From the NCBI GenBank assembly GCA_023897205.1, contig JAHWDD010000009.1, positions 806,001 to 870,000 of the forward strand: a stretch of DNA of 64,000 nucleotides, written 5' to 3'. Shown here piece after piece: positions 53,255 through 64,000 of the stretch (position 1 is the first letter of the stretch; each line of letters opens with the position of its first letter). The notes beneath the pieces are model-generated. The model worked only from the letters and a program-made list of their open reading frames with translations, did no database searches and was not told the DNA's origin. The stretch is from Exophiala sp. HKRS030. Its lineage: Eukaryota > Ascomycota > Eurotiomycetes > Chaetothyriales > Herpotrichiellaceae. The position numbers and the translations under genes were made by a program.

Positions 53255-53841
53255 GATCGACACGAGTATGAGTATGATATCGGAGCGGAGCCCCGGCGGC
53301 GGCGGCGGCGGCGGCAGTTACAACCACGACTTCTGAGCATTGGTAGCGAGGATGCGATGCATTAGGTTGATACAGACCAAGGAATCTGTACTAGGGCATA
53401 TTACTATGAAACAATAGTGCAACAATTTTTGGGCGGGTGGACATAGACAAAAGCCATGAAGAAAGGAAAATGATCAGTTCCTCGACCATAGTACCAAAGT
53501 CCGTACTCGGCGAGTATAGTATAAGAGTATAGCAAAGAACATGTCCGACTTAAAATTTGTTCACCAGCACACAGTATAGAAGAATAGACAAGACAAATGA
53601 GTCGTGAGTATTTCCTTTGGCCCCCCTCCTGATTTGATTATCAGACAACACCTTTCAAAACACCTTGCTTTACTTGTAAAATATTTGGAACCATAAAAAT
53701 CTCACCCGCCCGGGTTTGACACGTCCTCGTTGTTCTCTTCCCTTCCAAAGCCGTAGCCAGTCATGTCAACATCGACCCTAGGTCAAGCCCCAAAGATCCA
53801 AGCTTGCTCCAAAGACCAATCAACCCACGATCTGAAAAGCC
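53255..53841. other. Convergent 3' intergenic region with (CGG)n
   Basis: About 590 bp between the stops of the dehydrogenase (+) and syf1 (-). (CGG)7 lies at 53294-53315, only 40 bp past the dehydrogenase stop, so it is probably in its 3' UTR. Confidence 0.6.
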
Positions 53842-56424
53842 TCACTCATCATCATCGTCGTCGTCGTCGTCGTCAATATCAAGATCAATAGCGTCAGGGT
53901 TCGCGGCGACCTTATTCGCCTCTTCCGGCTTTGCAGGTTCCTCCTCGCCATTTTCGGGTGGTCTATTCCCGCCTTCGGGACCTGTGCTCGCCGCAACGAA
54001 GCCGACGGGAGCTCTAGCCTGTCTTTCAAGAGCGGCCATGGCATCACCGGCGCCGCCTTCTTGTCCGTTAGTGTCTTCCACGGCACCACCGGCACCACCA
54101 GGAACCGCCTGTCCACGCTTGACAGCTTGACTGGCGATGAAGGCGACATCGGTATTGAACTGGGCAGCCACGCTCCTCTTGATCCGCAACATTTCTTTGA
54201 AAGTGTCTTCGTTGCCGTGAGCCACTTCGAATTTCTCCCAAGTGTCCCAGAATCCCTTTTCGACTCTCGGGTCGGCGAATTGGCTCGCGTGGCCGTAGAT
54301 CGCCCGCGCACGATCGATCTCGCCCAACCGCCTCTCCATCTCAGCAAACTTCAAACACATCGTCTTCGCCTCTTTGTCTGGCAACGCGGCGATAGCGCGC
54401 TCGTAGATGGGCCGCGTGGAAGTCAAGCCGAAATTGCTCGCGGATTTTGTGATGTAGAATTCGAACATGGCGAATTTGTCTTCGTCGGCAACGGCGCGAG
54501 TCGCGCGCTCGTACACACGCATGGCTGACCTGGCGAGTCCACGTTCCTCCTCGAGGCTACCGTACATGAGGAATATTGGCTTTGCGAATTGTGGAGGGCA
54601 ATTCTCCACAGCTTGCTCGAATAAATCACGGAGTCTTTCGATGGAGATCTTTCGCTCAACCGCTTTGGTGAGGTACATGTTCCACAGTTCGAATGCGACG
54701 GGGTACGTAAAGACGTCCAGGCCACGCTCGTAGACTTTGAACGATTCTTCAAAGTATCCGTTCTCCTCAAGCAGATTGGCATAGTTGACCACTGTCTGGG
54801 GTGTGGCGATGCGCAGCTCGAAAATGCGGTCGTACACGGCTCTTGTCTCATCGAGGCTACCCACGCTCTCGACTAGGTCGACGTAGAAACTCCATACCTT
54901 CCACGACTTGTGGACACGCTGTTGGGGTGAAAGTGTTTCGTCAAAGTAGTCGATTGTGCTTCGCTTGGGGGCTTTCGTGGCCGTCGCCATGACTTTGAGT
55001 GCACCATCAAAGTTCTCGTTCCGTAATTCCATCTCGGCCCAGCCTACCCACGTATCTGCTAGTTCTGCGACGGACTTGTACGGCACCTTGACGGCCTTGT
55101 CGAGTATAACGCGCGCTGTATCCAGATCGTTGTTCTCCTCGTAAAATTTGGCATAGTTGAGCCAGAGTTCATGGAACTTGCCAATCGCTCTCTTCGGATG
55201 GATTGCTGCAATGGCGTCGGTGTATGTTTGCACAATTTGTTCGTGATTATTGTTCCATAGTGCGACACGCTTCTCCCATTCAATGACATTGTTGGGGTTC
55301 TGGCGTAATAGAACATCATTGACCAGAAAAGGTCGGCGATCCATCAGGTGCTCAAAGCGCATCATACGCATGTCAAGGTTGAAGTCCTTGTCGGCATCAG
55401 TGATGCCTTTGGCTGCTCTCGAGGATGCGTCGTCCATGAGGGTCTGTAAGATGGACTCTTCGAATTCGACATATGCATCGAAGATCATGGTGAAATCCCG
55501 GACTGTCATAACCGTCGTGATGCCCTCTTCAAACACGTCGCGTGCTCTTTCGAAGTCGCCTCGGGTTATCCAGTATGTTGCCAGCCCAGCCCAAAGTTTG
55601 CCTCGTTGATCGGCAAAGCGTTCAATACCGCTGCGGATGATCGTGTCAGGGTCAAAGCCCGAAACTGAATTGTCGCCTATTTCTCTGGCTTTGTTGACCA
55701 TCAGTTCGACCATCTCGCTCCACAGCTGGAATTCGCTCTTGATATGCTTGGAGCGGAATTTGGGGTTGTCGAGGATCTGAATATACCGCTTGACGGCTTC
55801 GAGGTAGTGTCCGGTCTCGATCAAGAGGTCGATGTAATCTTCCATATCCTCTGGGTGGATTTGAACATATCGTGCCCATATCCTGACTGCTGTCTCTCCT
55901 CCTGCAGAGTTTGCAAACGATTTGTAGAGTTTCCATACCCGGTTGTGTTGGGTCACTGGTAGAGCCCGGAGGGCTCGATCAAACGTCCTTCTCGTCTTGG
56001 TCACATAGGGCTGCCGGAGGAGGAACGTTAGGTACATCTCCCAGATTACTGGCATCTTGTTCAGGAGGATGAGCGCTCTCTCAAACAGAGCGTTCACTTT
56101 GCTAAACTCGGTCTTGTACTTGACCGGGTTCTTCCTCCTGAGATGTTGAATCCGGAAGTCCAAGTACAACTTCCACAGTTTGTAAGACCGCGGTAACTGT
56201 ATGCATGCCCTTTCTTGTACGAACGCTTGCTCGTGAATCGTTCCATTGCGCATCTTGAAGTCGATGTAAATCAGCCATGGCCGTACGCTTCCAGGGTTCC
56301 GGAGGATGTCTTGCTCGTAAGCCGCGTCTTCGCTGGATATGAGGTAGAAATCGGGCTTGCCGACCTGTGAGACCGCCATGGCGACCTCTGACCCAGGGTG
56401 CGATTTGCGTAAGATCCCAGGCAT
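53842..56424 (-). CDS. syf1: Pre-mRNA-splicing factor Syf1 (HAT repeats, NineTeen complex)
   Basis: A single 860-codon frame. The open frame begins at 56433 without an ATG; the first ATG is 56424 (MPGILRKSHPG), with another at 56379 (MAVSQVG) possible. Core start: DFYLISSEDAAYEQDILRNPGSVRPWLIYIDFK, followed by half-a-TPR (HAT) helices across about residues 45-770 (for example ERACIQLPRSYKLWKLYLDFR; ALFERALILLNKMPVIWEMYL). The C-terminus is Gly/Ala/Pro-rich and ends in a long Asp run (DLDIDDDDDDDDDE). Known role: scaffold of the Prp19-associated complex in the activated spliceosome, beside Clf1. The yeast protein is 859 aa, essentially the same length. It is divergent from the V-ATPase gene; the starts are 265 bp apart. 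Confidence 0.95.
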   Translation of the reverse strand: MPGILRKSHPGSEVAMAVSQVGKPDFYLISSEDAAYEQDILRNPGSVRPWLIYIDFKMRNGTIHEQAFVQERACIQLPRSYKLWKLYLDFRIQHLRRKNPVKYKTEFSKVNALFERALILLNKMPVIWEMYLTFLLRQPYVTKTRRTFDRALRALPVTQHNRVWKLYKSFANSAGGETAVRIWARYVQIHPEDMEDYIDLLIETGHYLEAVKRYIQILDNPKFRSKHIKSEFQLWSEMVELMVNKAREIGDNSVSGFDPDTIIRSGIERFADQRGKLWAGLATYWITRGDFERARDVFEEGITTVMTVRDFTMIFDAYVEFEESILQTLMDDASSRAAKGITDADKDFNLDMRMMRFEHLMDRRPFLVNDVLLRQNPNNVIEWEKRVALWNNNHEQIVQTYTDAIAAIHPKRAIGKFHELWLNYAKFYEENNDLDTARVILDKAVKVPYKSVAELADTWVGWAEMELRNENFDGALKVMATATKAPKRSTIDYFDETLSPQQRVHKSWKVWSFYVDLVESVGSLDETRAVYDRIFELRIATPQTVVNYANLLEENGYFEESFKVYERGLDVFTYPVAFELWNMYLTKAVERKISIERLRDLFEQAVENCPPQFAKPIFLMYGSLEEERGLARSAMRVYERATRAVADEDKFAMFEFYITKSASNFGLTSTRPIYERAIAALPDKEAKTMCLKFAEMERRLGEIDRARAIYGHASQFADPRVEKGFWDTWEKFEVAHGNEDTFKEMLRIKRSVAAQFNTDVAFIASQAVKRGQAVPGGAGGAVEDTNGQEGGAGDAMAALERQARAPVGFVAASTGPEGGNRPPENGEEEPAKPEEANKVAANPDAIDLDIDDDDDDDDDE

Positions 56425-56689
56425 CGTGGTCAATTTGTCCTACAACCTGCTTGCTTGCAGTTCTCGAAAAATGCGGCTCGCGAAGAGAAAGCATGGCGCG
56501 CAAAGGGAAAGTTTAGCGAGAACCTTCGGAACATCATTTTAGCGGCTGCGGGAGAGGAACGTTGGATGTCGTCAAGTTCAGCCTCGCATGTGCGTCGATA
56601 AGCGAGCTTGAATAGAGCTTCGCATCCTCCTCCCCATTGTACCAGGCCCGTTTGAATTCGACATAGCACACAGGTGCTTCTTCTCCAAG

Positions 56690-57678
56690 ATGTCCCAAGG
56701 AGCAGGCGTATGTTATTATGCCCTTTGACCCAATGCAAACGCTAACATCAGGTTTAGCGGGAGGCCGTCTTTCCAACACGGCAGGCCCTTGGTCAGATGA
56801 ACAACAAATTGAAGGGAGCTCAGACAGGACACAGTCTGCTCAAGAGAAAGAGCGAGGCCTTGACCAAGTATGTATCTGTGCCTTTCGTTTCGAGTGCAAT
56901 GCTGACAATCCCAACAGACGATTCCGAGGTTTGTGAGCACTGGGATTAGATTGTCACTTAATCTAACGATATTCTACAGAGATCCTCAAACGAATCGATG
57001 AGGCCAAACGGAAGATGGGTCGAGTTATGCAGATTGCTGCCTTCTCTCTGGCCGAAGTATCGTATGCAGTTGGAGGAGACATAGGTTATCAAATCCAAGA
57101 GTCTGTCAAGACGGCCCGGTTTCGTATCAAAACAAAACAAGAAAACGTCTCTGGTGTTTTCTTGCCACAATTTGAAGGATACACCAAGGACGAGATCAAC
57201 GACTTTGGATTGACAGGTCTTGGAAAAGGAGGGCAACAAGTGCAAAGATGTCGAGAAACCTATACCAGGGCCGTTGAGACACTCGTCGAGCTGGCCAGCT
57301 TACAGACAGCATTCATGATCTTGGACGAGGTCATCAAGGTCGTGAACCGAAGAGTCAATGCGATTGAGCATGTCATCATTCCAAGAACAGAAAACACCAT
57401 CAAATGTGAGTATATTTTTTGGTTCCTGATATTCCTTGTCGCGCTAACCACGTTATACAGACATTAATTCCGAGTTGGACGAACTTGATCGAGAAGAGTT
57501 CTACAGACTAAAGAAGGTATCGGGCAAGAAACAAAGGGACCAAGCTGCAGCAGACGCCGAGATCAGAAAACAGAGAGAGGCACAAGCTGCAAAAGGCCAA
57601 AGCAACGAGGAACCAGAGGCGGAGTCTGCAACCCAGGACGTTCTGGGAGAACATGAGGATGATGATGTTATCTTTTAA
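56690..57678 (+). CDS. vma8: V-type proton ATPase subunit D
   Basis: Five exons: 56690-56707 (18 nt), 56758-56867, 56918-56928 (11 nt), 56980-57405 and 57461-57678, encoding 260 aa. The splice solution is unique in frame. The 18-nt exon gives MSQGAG and joins REAVFPTRQALGQMNNKLKG. The 11-nt microexon supplies KRFRE, joining SEALTK to ILKRIDEAKRKMGRV, exactly as in other subunit D proteins. The protein is helical throughout, with KGAQTGHSLLKRKSEALT near the N-terminus, KTKQENVSGVFLP in the middle and VVNRRVNAIEHVIIPR near the end. The Lys/Gln/Glu-rich tail ends EDDDVIF. Known role: central rotor stalk of the V1 sector that acidifies vacuoles. Confidence 0.96.
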
Positions 57679-57881
57679 AGCGATTTCATGCGCAGGTTCT
57701 GCTGGCCACTTTATCCACCAACGCCGCTGCAATGTACCAAGTACTGTAAAAGTACCCAACCCGATGTCAATGTATCGGGGGTATTAAATCCCTGGGTTGA
57801 CACTTATCGTTCTGTTCTCGTCACCCAGCCTGGCCGTAATGAAACAATACTAAGCACCAACGCCATGCTCCCCTTCGTGGC

Positions 57882-58713
57882 TTATGCTCGTTGATACGTG
57901 ACCCTAATTCCCTTTCCTTCGTCACCAAGTTGCATCCCTGCCGTCGCCTCTTTGGCACTTATAGCGCCCGCTTCAGCCTCGTACTCCACGAATGCGATAC
58001 CTTTGCGACCCGGCACCATTCTGACCTCCTTGAATCCTTCAAATCTGCTGAATATCCGTGACAAACCATCTGCGTCGTAACTGTCTGGTAGATCTCGAAT
58101 GAACAAGATCTTATTCGGAGGTAGGTATTCGTCTGGCACAATGGCCGCAGCGTTCGTGCCCGAGGATTTGAGGCCAGCACCCTTGGCCGTCTTCGCCGGC
58201 CGGGCCGTAAGCCCCCCAGCGGTCTCTTGCGCACTCGCCATCGACGGCGCTGGTCTTTTGAGTTTCTGTTGTGTCGCTTCGAGTGCCTGTTTCCGCTCTT
58301 TCTCCGCTAATCGTGTTCTCTTCCACTTCTCCAGTCCGGGCTCGCCTTCCTGCTTCAGCACCGTTGCGTCGGACCGCGTGCGCGCAAAGTCAAGTTGCAT
58401 GGGCTTGTCGAACAGCTCGAAGCCGTTGATCTCTTCGATCGCCTTGGCCGCATCGTCCGCGCTGTCGAAAACGATAAACGCCTGGCCCTTGGCTTTCAGG
58501 TTCTTCTTGGCCACGAGGTCGATGATGTTGCCGTATTCCGAGAAGATTTCGGTGAGGGCTTCTTTGAGTTGGTCGATCTTTATTCGTTCTTCGAGGTTCT
58601 TCACGTAGACTCTGGGTTTAGGTCAGTACAAAACTTGGGACCAGTGGGGGATGAAGCCAGAGGATGATGGCGGCTTACGTCGAGCTGGGCGCATTCTGCG
58701 TTGCAGTCGCCAT
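57882..58713 (-). CDS. U2B''/U1A-like snRNP protein (two RRMs)
   Basis: Two exons: 58679-58713 and 57882-58611, encoding 254 aa; the junction falls inside the Thr codon of STVYVKNL. The first RRM (about 13-92) has RNP2 VYVKNL and RNP1 KGQAFIVF, and the insert KNLKAKGQA typical of the U1A/U2B'' family. A Lys/Arg/Gln-rich linker follows (EKWKRTRLAEKERKQAL). The second RRM (about 170-250) has RNP2 ILFIRDLP and RNP1-like KGIAFVEY. Known role: binds stem-loop IV of U2 snRNA with U2A', or stem-loop II of U1 in the U1A case. The YVKNLEERIK..LKEAL start favours U2B'', but one-versus-two gene state in this fungus is unknown. It is convergent with vma8. Confidence 0.9.
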
Positions 58714-59360
58714 GATTGAGAGGGTTGTGTGAGAAGTGTGTGTAGAGGAAGTAGAGGTTCGGAGAAGGTAATGTAGGGCCTGTCCTTCTGCAGGTGAATT
58801 GTTTCGTCGTTCAGTGCCAAAGCATAGTAGAACGACAGTCTCGCTAAACAGTCTTTTGCACGCAGCAGGTGGAACTGGCTGGACTCGCCGAACCCCAGAT
58901 TTCTTGGCACATGGCTTCCTTTCATTCTTCAGGCCTCATTCAAACAGCACTTGATTCAACACACTCTACTTTTACGAGTATCTTTACACTGAGAAAAAAT
59001 CTTAGTGCAGGTTGCAGGTTGCTTGACTATTTGTACTTCAACTGCGTATTATAAAACACTTCCACATGGATATTTGACCCAACAGTGTTGTGGTCATCTC
59101 AATCATGATAACATACACGACTATTCGATATCTGGACGATCTGACGTTGGTTTTGCGTGATCTGTTCGAGACAATGCTTGCCCATCAGCCCATTGATGAG
59201 ACCAGCCTCATGGAGAAACAGTCCCTGGAGACTTGAATATTCGTACTGCCGGTGGAACTTTGTAGTTTCGACATCGGTAGGGAGTCGAAGCAAGGTGACT
59301 TTTCAGCCAGACACCACTGCGTCCATTTTGAAACACTGACTCCAGATTAACTCCACGCAT
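58714..59360. other. Intergenic region between snRNP and P450 genes
   Basis: About 650 bp: promoter of the snRNP gene and 3' flank of the P450 gene. No gene is supported. Confidence 0.45.
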
Positions 59361-61032
59361 TTATGCCTTCTCTCTTAGTGTTAGGTATGTCAAAAGACCC
59401 CACTGTACAACGAAGAAACTGGAATGGTGTTCGAGGCCCTTCTTGGGATTGACAAGCTGGATTTCGTATCGTCGTAGCAGCTGAGGTAAGACCTTGTTCA
59501 TTTCCAGAAGAGCGAGATGTCGACCGATGCAGACATGGGATCCGCCACCAAACTAACAAACAATTAGCTCTTGAACAACTCCTCGGCGATGAGAGAAACC
59601 TTACCTGGAACATACATCTCTCCATCCTCTTGATATTCTCCTTGTCGCCTTCAATCCATCTCTCTGGTCTGAATACTTCAGCGTCTTCCCCAAAAATGCT
59701 GGTATCTCTGTGCAGAACCCAGCCGTTGACCGCGACCTCCGTACCACCTGGCAGCTTATGACACCCAAGCTCAGCACCACCAAGCGGCACCTTTCGCGTG
59801 ATGTTCAAGCCCACAGCGGGGTTAATTCTCATGGCTTCCTTCAAGCAAGCCTGGAAGTACGGCAGATTTTGAGCCTCGTTGTATGTTACCATGTCCGAAA
59901 GATCGGCAGCCAGAATTTCCTTCATCAACTTTTCGTACACTCGCTTGTTCGACACCACTTGCCACATGAAGCTCTGCATAGTACTCGCTGTGCTGTCACT
60001 TCCTGCGAAAATTGCACCATGCGCAATGGCGAATACGTCACCCTTGCCGAGGGCTTCAGGATGCTGTTTCTGTGCTTCGATCAAACTGTTGAGAAGGTCC
60101 TTGTATTCGACCTTTTCGCCCTGAGGGTTGGTGCGCTTCTCCAGCTGGCCCATGGCTACACGAGTGACCAGAGCGTTCTTGGTGGCCAGGAAAGGAATGA
60201 ACTGCCAGAGAGGATTGCGTCTGAAAATATGGTCAAGCCACGGGACCTGTCCAATCAGGCCATTATACCATTGCGAATCGTCGATGGTCTTGATGGCACG
60301 GTCAACGTCGACACCTGCCTCGAGGAAACCAAACTTTTTAGAAAAGGCGACCTCACCCAGAACCTGTGCACAAATCATCAGTCTCACTGCTCAACTGCTT
60401 CAACATCCACTCAAGTCAACACTCACATCAAAAGCAAAGAAATGCAACCAATCTCCCAAATCGCAAACTTTGTGGTCCTCGGTAAATTTATCCAGCTGTG
60501 AGATAAGAAGTTGCTCGGTGCCTTCGATGCGGTCGGTACATTGTTGCATTGATGCCAGACTGTACGGGGTGGCTGCATATCGCTTCTTCACACCATGCAC
60601 GGGCTCTCGGGTTTCGGTAAAGATATCTGGGTTCTCTGGAGGCGGGAAGACGCCGTAGAAGTCGGTCTTGTGGAATCCCTTACCGGTCTTGAACAAATCG
60701 AGGGCGGCCTCTGGCGACGAAAGCGAAACTTCATTTGGTCCGGTCCGAACAATGGGTCCATACTTTCTGTGTACGTCGATGTAGTGCTGTTCGTTCTTGC
60801 CCGTCCAGACGCTCCACATCCTCCATGCTCTGGTGCACGAGGCGAGGAACGGTCCAGGGAACTGTCGCAGAGGCGAAGAATATCGTCTGTAAAGTGGTCG
60901 CGCGACCAGGAGTATGAAGAGTGTGATGGCGGGAACCAGGAGAGGGTTCGCTGCGATAAAAGCCCACACGACCAAGATGGCCGACTTGGTGACTGGCGCA
61001 TCTTCGGTTATGATTTTGTTGTTGGTCGTCAT
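59361..61032 (-). CDS. Cytochrome P450 monooxygenase
   Basis: Three exons: 60427-61032, 59605-60363 and 59361-59552, encoding 518 aa, both junctions in phase 0. A hydrophobic N-terminal anchor (about 17-47, SAILVVWAFIAANPLLVPAI) precedes the Pro-rich hinge FPGPFLAS. Then come the C-helix region, I-helix FAGSDSTAST (oxygen-activating A/G-G-x-D/E-T), K-helix KEAMR (ExxR), FRPERW (PERF) and the heme loop FGGGSHVCIGRHLA with the cysteine ligand. It resembles fungal pisatin-demethylase-like P450s (GPIVRTGPNEVSLSSPEA; FHKTDFYGVF), so an ER enzyme hydroxylating a phenolic or terpenoid-like compound is plausible. The substrate is unknown. Complete, with no disrupted motif. Confidence 0.94.
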
Positions 61033-62375
61033 CTTGATCTTCTACCGCCCGCGAAGGGAAGTAATGATGGCTCGATATCACTACCGGGGACAAGGTATGG
61101 AGATACTGCTGACACAGGTCACGATGTAGCAGCACAAGGATGAGAGGAATGTGAGTCTAGTTGGTGCATTATTGTTTTTCAAAGGCTCTTCTACGAGAAC
61201 CACCACCACCACTTTTAACTCCCACGTTTGATTCATCTGAACCACATCTATTTTTCCAGGCCTGTGTCGCCTGTGCCCTGCCCTCTCCACTAGAATGCTC
61301 TCGCTCACGCTGATGGTAGTTGACAGTTGGTTCCCTTTCCCCATCATTCTCAGGGAAACAGACAAATGCCCCACTTGAGGGAACGAGCCCCACGATATGT
61401 GGTGAAAGGGGAGATTTTTGCGGGCAAGACCAGAACAGTCTTTGTCGGACAGGGATGTCCGGGTACTGGAGTACCAGTAATACGGAGTAAATGTTACGGG
61501 TATTATTGTCGTCAAAAGAGCCACATTCCCATGTTCTCCCAATAAATGAATTGCCGATGAATCCATTGGGTTGTGTCGCCATGCCCGATTATTGTCTCCA
61601 GATTTTACTTACCTACCTCAGGCAGGTGTCGGAGAACCACCACGGAGCTTGCACGGTGTGCATTTTGTTCCCCCCTGCGTTACAGTATCCCCGTATGCGT
61701 CTTTCCCGGATCGTGTAGACGGTACCTACTGTTAGGGTTGCCAGTAGTAAACCCCGATACATCAGGATCAACGTGTGGCAACAAAGTTTTTCAACGTCGA
61801 ATGCCTACCTCCCACCGGGTAGTAAAACGACAACAACACGACGAGTTATGGTTTCTCGGTCACCACCAGATGAACGGGAGGCAACATCAGGATACCTACT
61901 CCAATGGTGGGAAAGGGTTAAGCCACATACACATACCAACTGTCCACCATGGCTGGCTGCTCGTACTCGTTTACAGTCTCTGGTAACAGTATCCTCTGGG
62001 AGAAGGATATCTACCCCACATTCTGTCCCCAGCAGTCAACTTTGTCTCCGGCTACAATGATGGTTCGGCAATATTATTTTCATGCGGATTTCATCACCGT
62101 CAAAACGACGGATCTAGAAGAGTCTTTTTTTTCCTTCTTTGTGAAATCGCTTGTCAGTCGGACGCAGTGCCTAGCACAAACAAACCCACGGCTGGTACAA
62201 GTATGACCTTACCTACCGTTCAACCAGAAAAGAAAGACAGAACCCGAGAATTTCATTTCATGATTTCTATTAGTATATTAATAAGGAGTATTCGTGAAAA
62301 TAAAAAGTTCAGTTATGACATGGCATCTAAAAGTTAGGGCAAGGGTGAAAAGAACCAAAACAACGTGGAACGGAA
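61033..62375. other. Intergenic region between P450 and ceramide synthase genes
   Basis: 1.34 kb upstream of the P450 start and downstream of lag1. It contains a TACGGAGTA copy at 61481-61489 and TACCTACCT words near 61610. Frames up to 161 codons on both strands overlap each other and match nothing. Confidence 0.5.
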
Positions 62376-63815
62376 TCACCCCTTCCTCTTCCTGACGCCT
62401 TCTGCTTTCGACTCACTCTCGACCGGAACGCCATTAACGAGAACGACAGGTTTGGTTCCGTTGGCCGCCTTTGCAGCATTTTTGGCAGTGTCCTTCTCCG
62501 TCGGCTCGTCGTCGTCTTCCTCATCCTCATCCTCACTACGTTCGTCCGCTCTCACACTATTGAAGGCAAAGTTCTTCGCGATCCGGAGGATCAAGAATAA
62601 CCAAAACAGGTTGACGGCCTGGAGACAAGCCAGCAAGGAAAACGTAATGACCTGACTGATCCAACACTTGTATTGTTGAGTTTCCCAATTCAACTCGTAA
62701 GGTCCAACGGTCCGGAATTCGGTCAAAGTCGCCCACAGAATGCGAAGATTGATGTAGTGTCGAAGGTAAGTCCACACGACCATGAATAAGAAATAATATG
62801 GCCCGACGATGATAGAATCGAGATAATTGAGGGTTTTGGACGTCTGAAAAAGAAGCGAGCAAGTCAGTCTCGGCTTTTTGCACACACTCATGTCCGCCAT
62901 CATCACCACAACAACTTACCGCGAGGAAGAAATCACTAATGTCGTGGGTGATATAGACCGCGATACCCATCTTGGCAAAATGGAATCGGTAACTCAACCC
63001 AATCAAAGACAATGTCACGATGTGGTGCAGTACCAGCTCTTTGAAGTCTTTGCGGGGTTTCTCCTGTTGCAGCATGAGGACAATGGCTTGTTGAGACCAG
63101 TATGCAGCCTGCAACAGGTAGTAAGCTTTGAACACCCCTTCGTGCTTCCGGTGAGGAAATCCTTCAAACATGGCCGTGGTATTGAAATACCACAGCGGGC
63201 CCTGCTTCATGACATAGAGTCCAAAAGGTCCAAAAATGCCAAAGTAGATGGCCGTGTAGACTTGTTCCATGAAACGTGACTGCTTCCCTCTCTTTTTCAT
63301 GCCGCAGCGGATGGCCAGTGGCCGTAGCAGTTTTTGCATTATGAACTCTCGTGTGAACGTCAAGACGATCGTATAGAAACCCACGAAGGCCCAGTCCGCA
63401 TAGCCCTTCCCGTACATGTTTGGTCCGCCTGGGTAGTCCGGTCCCAACGGGTATGATAAGAAAATGGCTTTGTGCAAGGGGTTTTGTTCTCCAGGGTTGA
63501 CAAAGTAGGCCCCAAGGATGGCCAGCATCAAAACGAGAGGGTTCAGCCAGGTATGACGGTAGGAGAGATTCTTCCATTTGCGGAACGCCGAGCGAGCTTT
63601 CCGTCGCTTCGAGTGAGGCTTGAGTTCTTTCTCGCTATTCTGCGAACAACCGGTCAGCTCGAACTTGGGGCGACGAGACGCCACAAAAAATCATGTGCAT
63701 AGCATACAGAAGGCTGAAGCGGCAGCTTTGGTGTCATCGTCGCCCACGCAGGGGCGCTGGTGTCTCCACGGGGATCACCCCCAAGATTGCTCGACGTTCG
63801 ACGTGGACGAGCCAT
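62376..63815 (-). CDS. lag1: Ceramide synthase (Lag1/Lac1, TLC domain)
   Basis: Three exons: 63708-63815, 62920-63639 and 62376-62843, encoding 431 aa; both junctions in phase 0. The start (63815) gives [13 protein letters not shown], a disordered N-terminus that splices to [19 protein letters not shown]. At least six hydrophobic segments follow. The TLC domain is marked by [36 protein letters not shown] (the Lag1 motif with paired His needed for catalysis), and [20 protein letters not shown]. The C-terminal tail is acidic ([18 protein letters not shown]) and resembles the CK2-phosphorylated tail of yeast Lag1/Lac1. Reaction: acyl-CoA-dependent N-acylation of a sphingoid base in the ER. Ends in KRKG, a possible ER-retention-like basic tail. 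Filamentous fungi carry two paralogues; I cannot say which this is. Confidence 0.94.
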
Positions 63816-64000
63816 GATGGCCGTTGTCGGGATCGGGACCAATGTCGCGATGTCAGGACGTTGGGAACGAGTTGATGAGTAGGTGACTGCCTAGGTAGGT
63901 GGCACAATGTCTAGATGAAGAGGCAACAAGATGGAGAGTACTGTCAGCCGGCAGACACGGGTGTGCTGCAAGTCAAACAACACATGTGGCAGCTTAAATA

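Noticed and set aside
61081..61582. Overlapping frames of 137-161 codons upstream of the P450 gene
   Set aside because: They overlap in several frames, lack domains and lie in the likely promoter of the P450 gene.

Overview
This window is nuclear DNA of a filamentous ascomycete fungus. The evidence is that most genes carry short introns (about 36-90 nt) with GT..AG ends, that intergenic gaps are compact (0.1-3 kb), and that typical Pezizomycotina families are present: a Zn2Cys6 regulator, the fused ergothioneine enzyme Egt1, Ppg1 with a mid-domain insertion, and an EthD/SnoaL pair. Gene content fits Eurotiomycetes, perhaps the black-yeast order Chaetothyriales, but that placement is an inference without database support. 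I find 26 protein-coding genes and no rRNA, tRNA, CRISPR array or intact transposon.

Layout. 0.5-5.2 kb: splicing factor Prp19, a cation/proton antiporter and a small disordered protein. 5.2-11.3 kb: a gene-poor stretch around one orphan 549-residue protein, with clustered TACTCCGTA motifs. 11.3-22 kb: the ribosome-biogenesis factor Rrp5 divergent from the WD40 ubiquitin-ligase receptor Cdt2, then a Dbl-domain RhoGEF. 23.6-26.5 kb: Egt1, the main ergothioneine enzyme, in seven exons. 28-35 kb: two uncharacterised proteins, phosphatase Ppg1 and a membrane-anchored GNAT protein. 35.7-37.5 kb: prolyl-tRNA synthetase.

38-48.5 kb is the most accessory-looking part: SDR oxidoreductase, Zn2Cys6 transcription factor, glutathione S-transferase-like protein, EthD-domain protein, SnoaL/NTF2-like protein and a sugar-porter-type MFS transporter lie next to each other between housekeeping genes. 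This could be a small catabolic or metabolite module, but no sequence here proves that they work together. A degenerate tandem repeat of about 60 bp lies between the transporter and the next gene.

49.4-64 kb: chaperonin subunit CCT alpha, an aldehyde dehydrogenase, splicing factor Syf1, V-ATPase subunit D (with an 11-nt exon), a U2B''/U1A-like snRNP protein, a cytochrome P450 and a Lag1-type ceramide synthase. Exon coordinates in the entries were worked out by hand from splice signals, reading-frame continuity and family conservation. They were checked for phase, but there is no transcript evidence.
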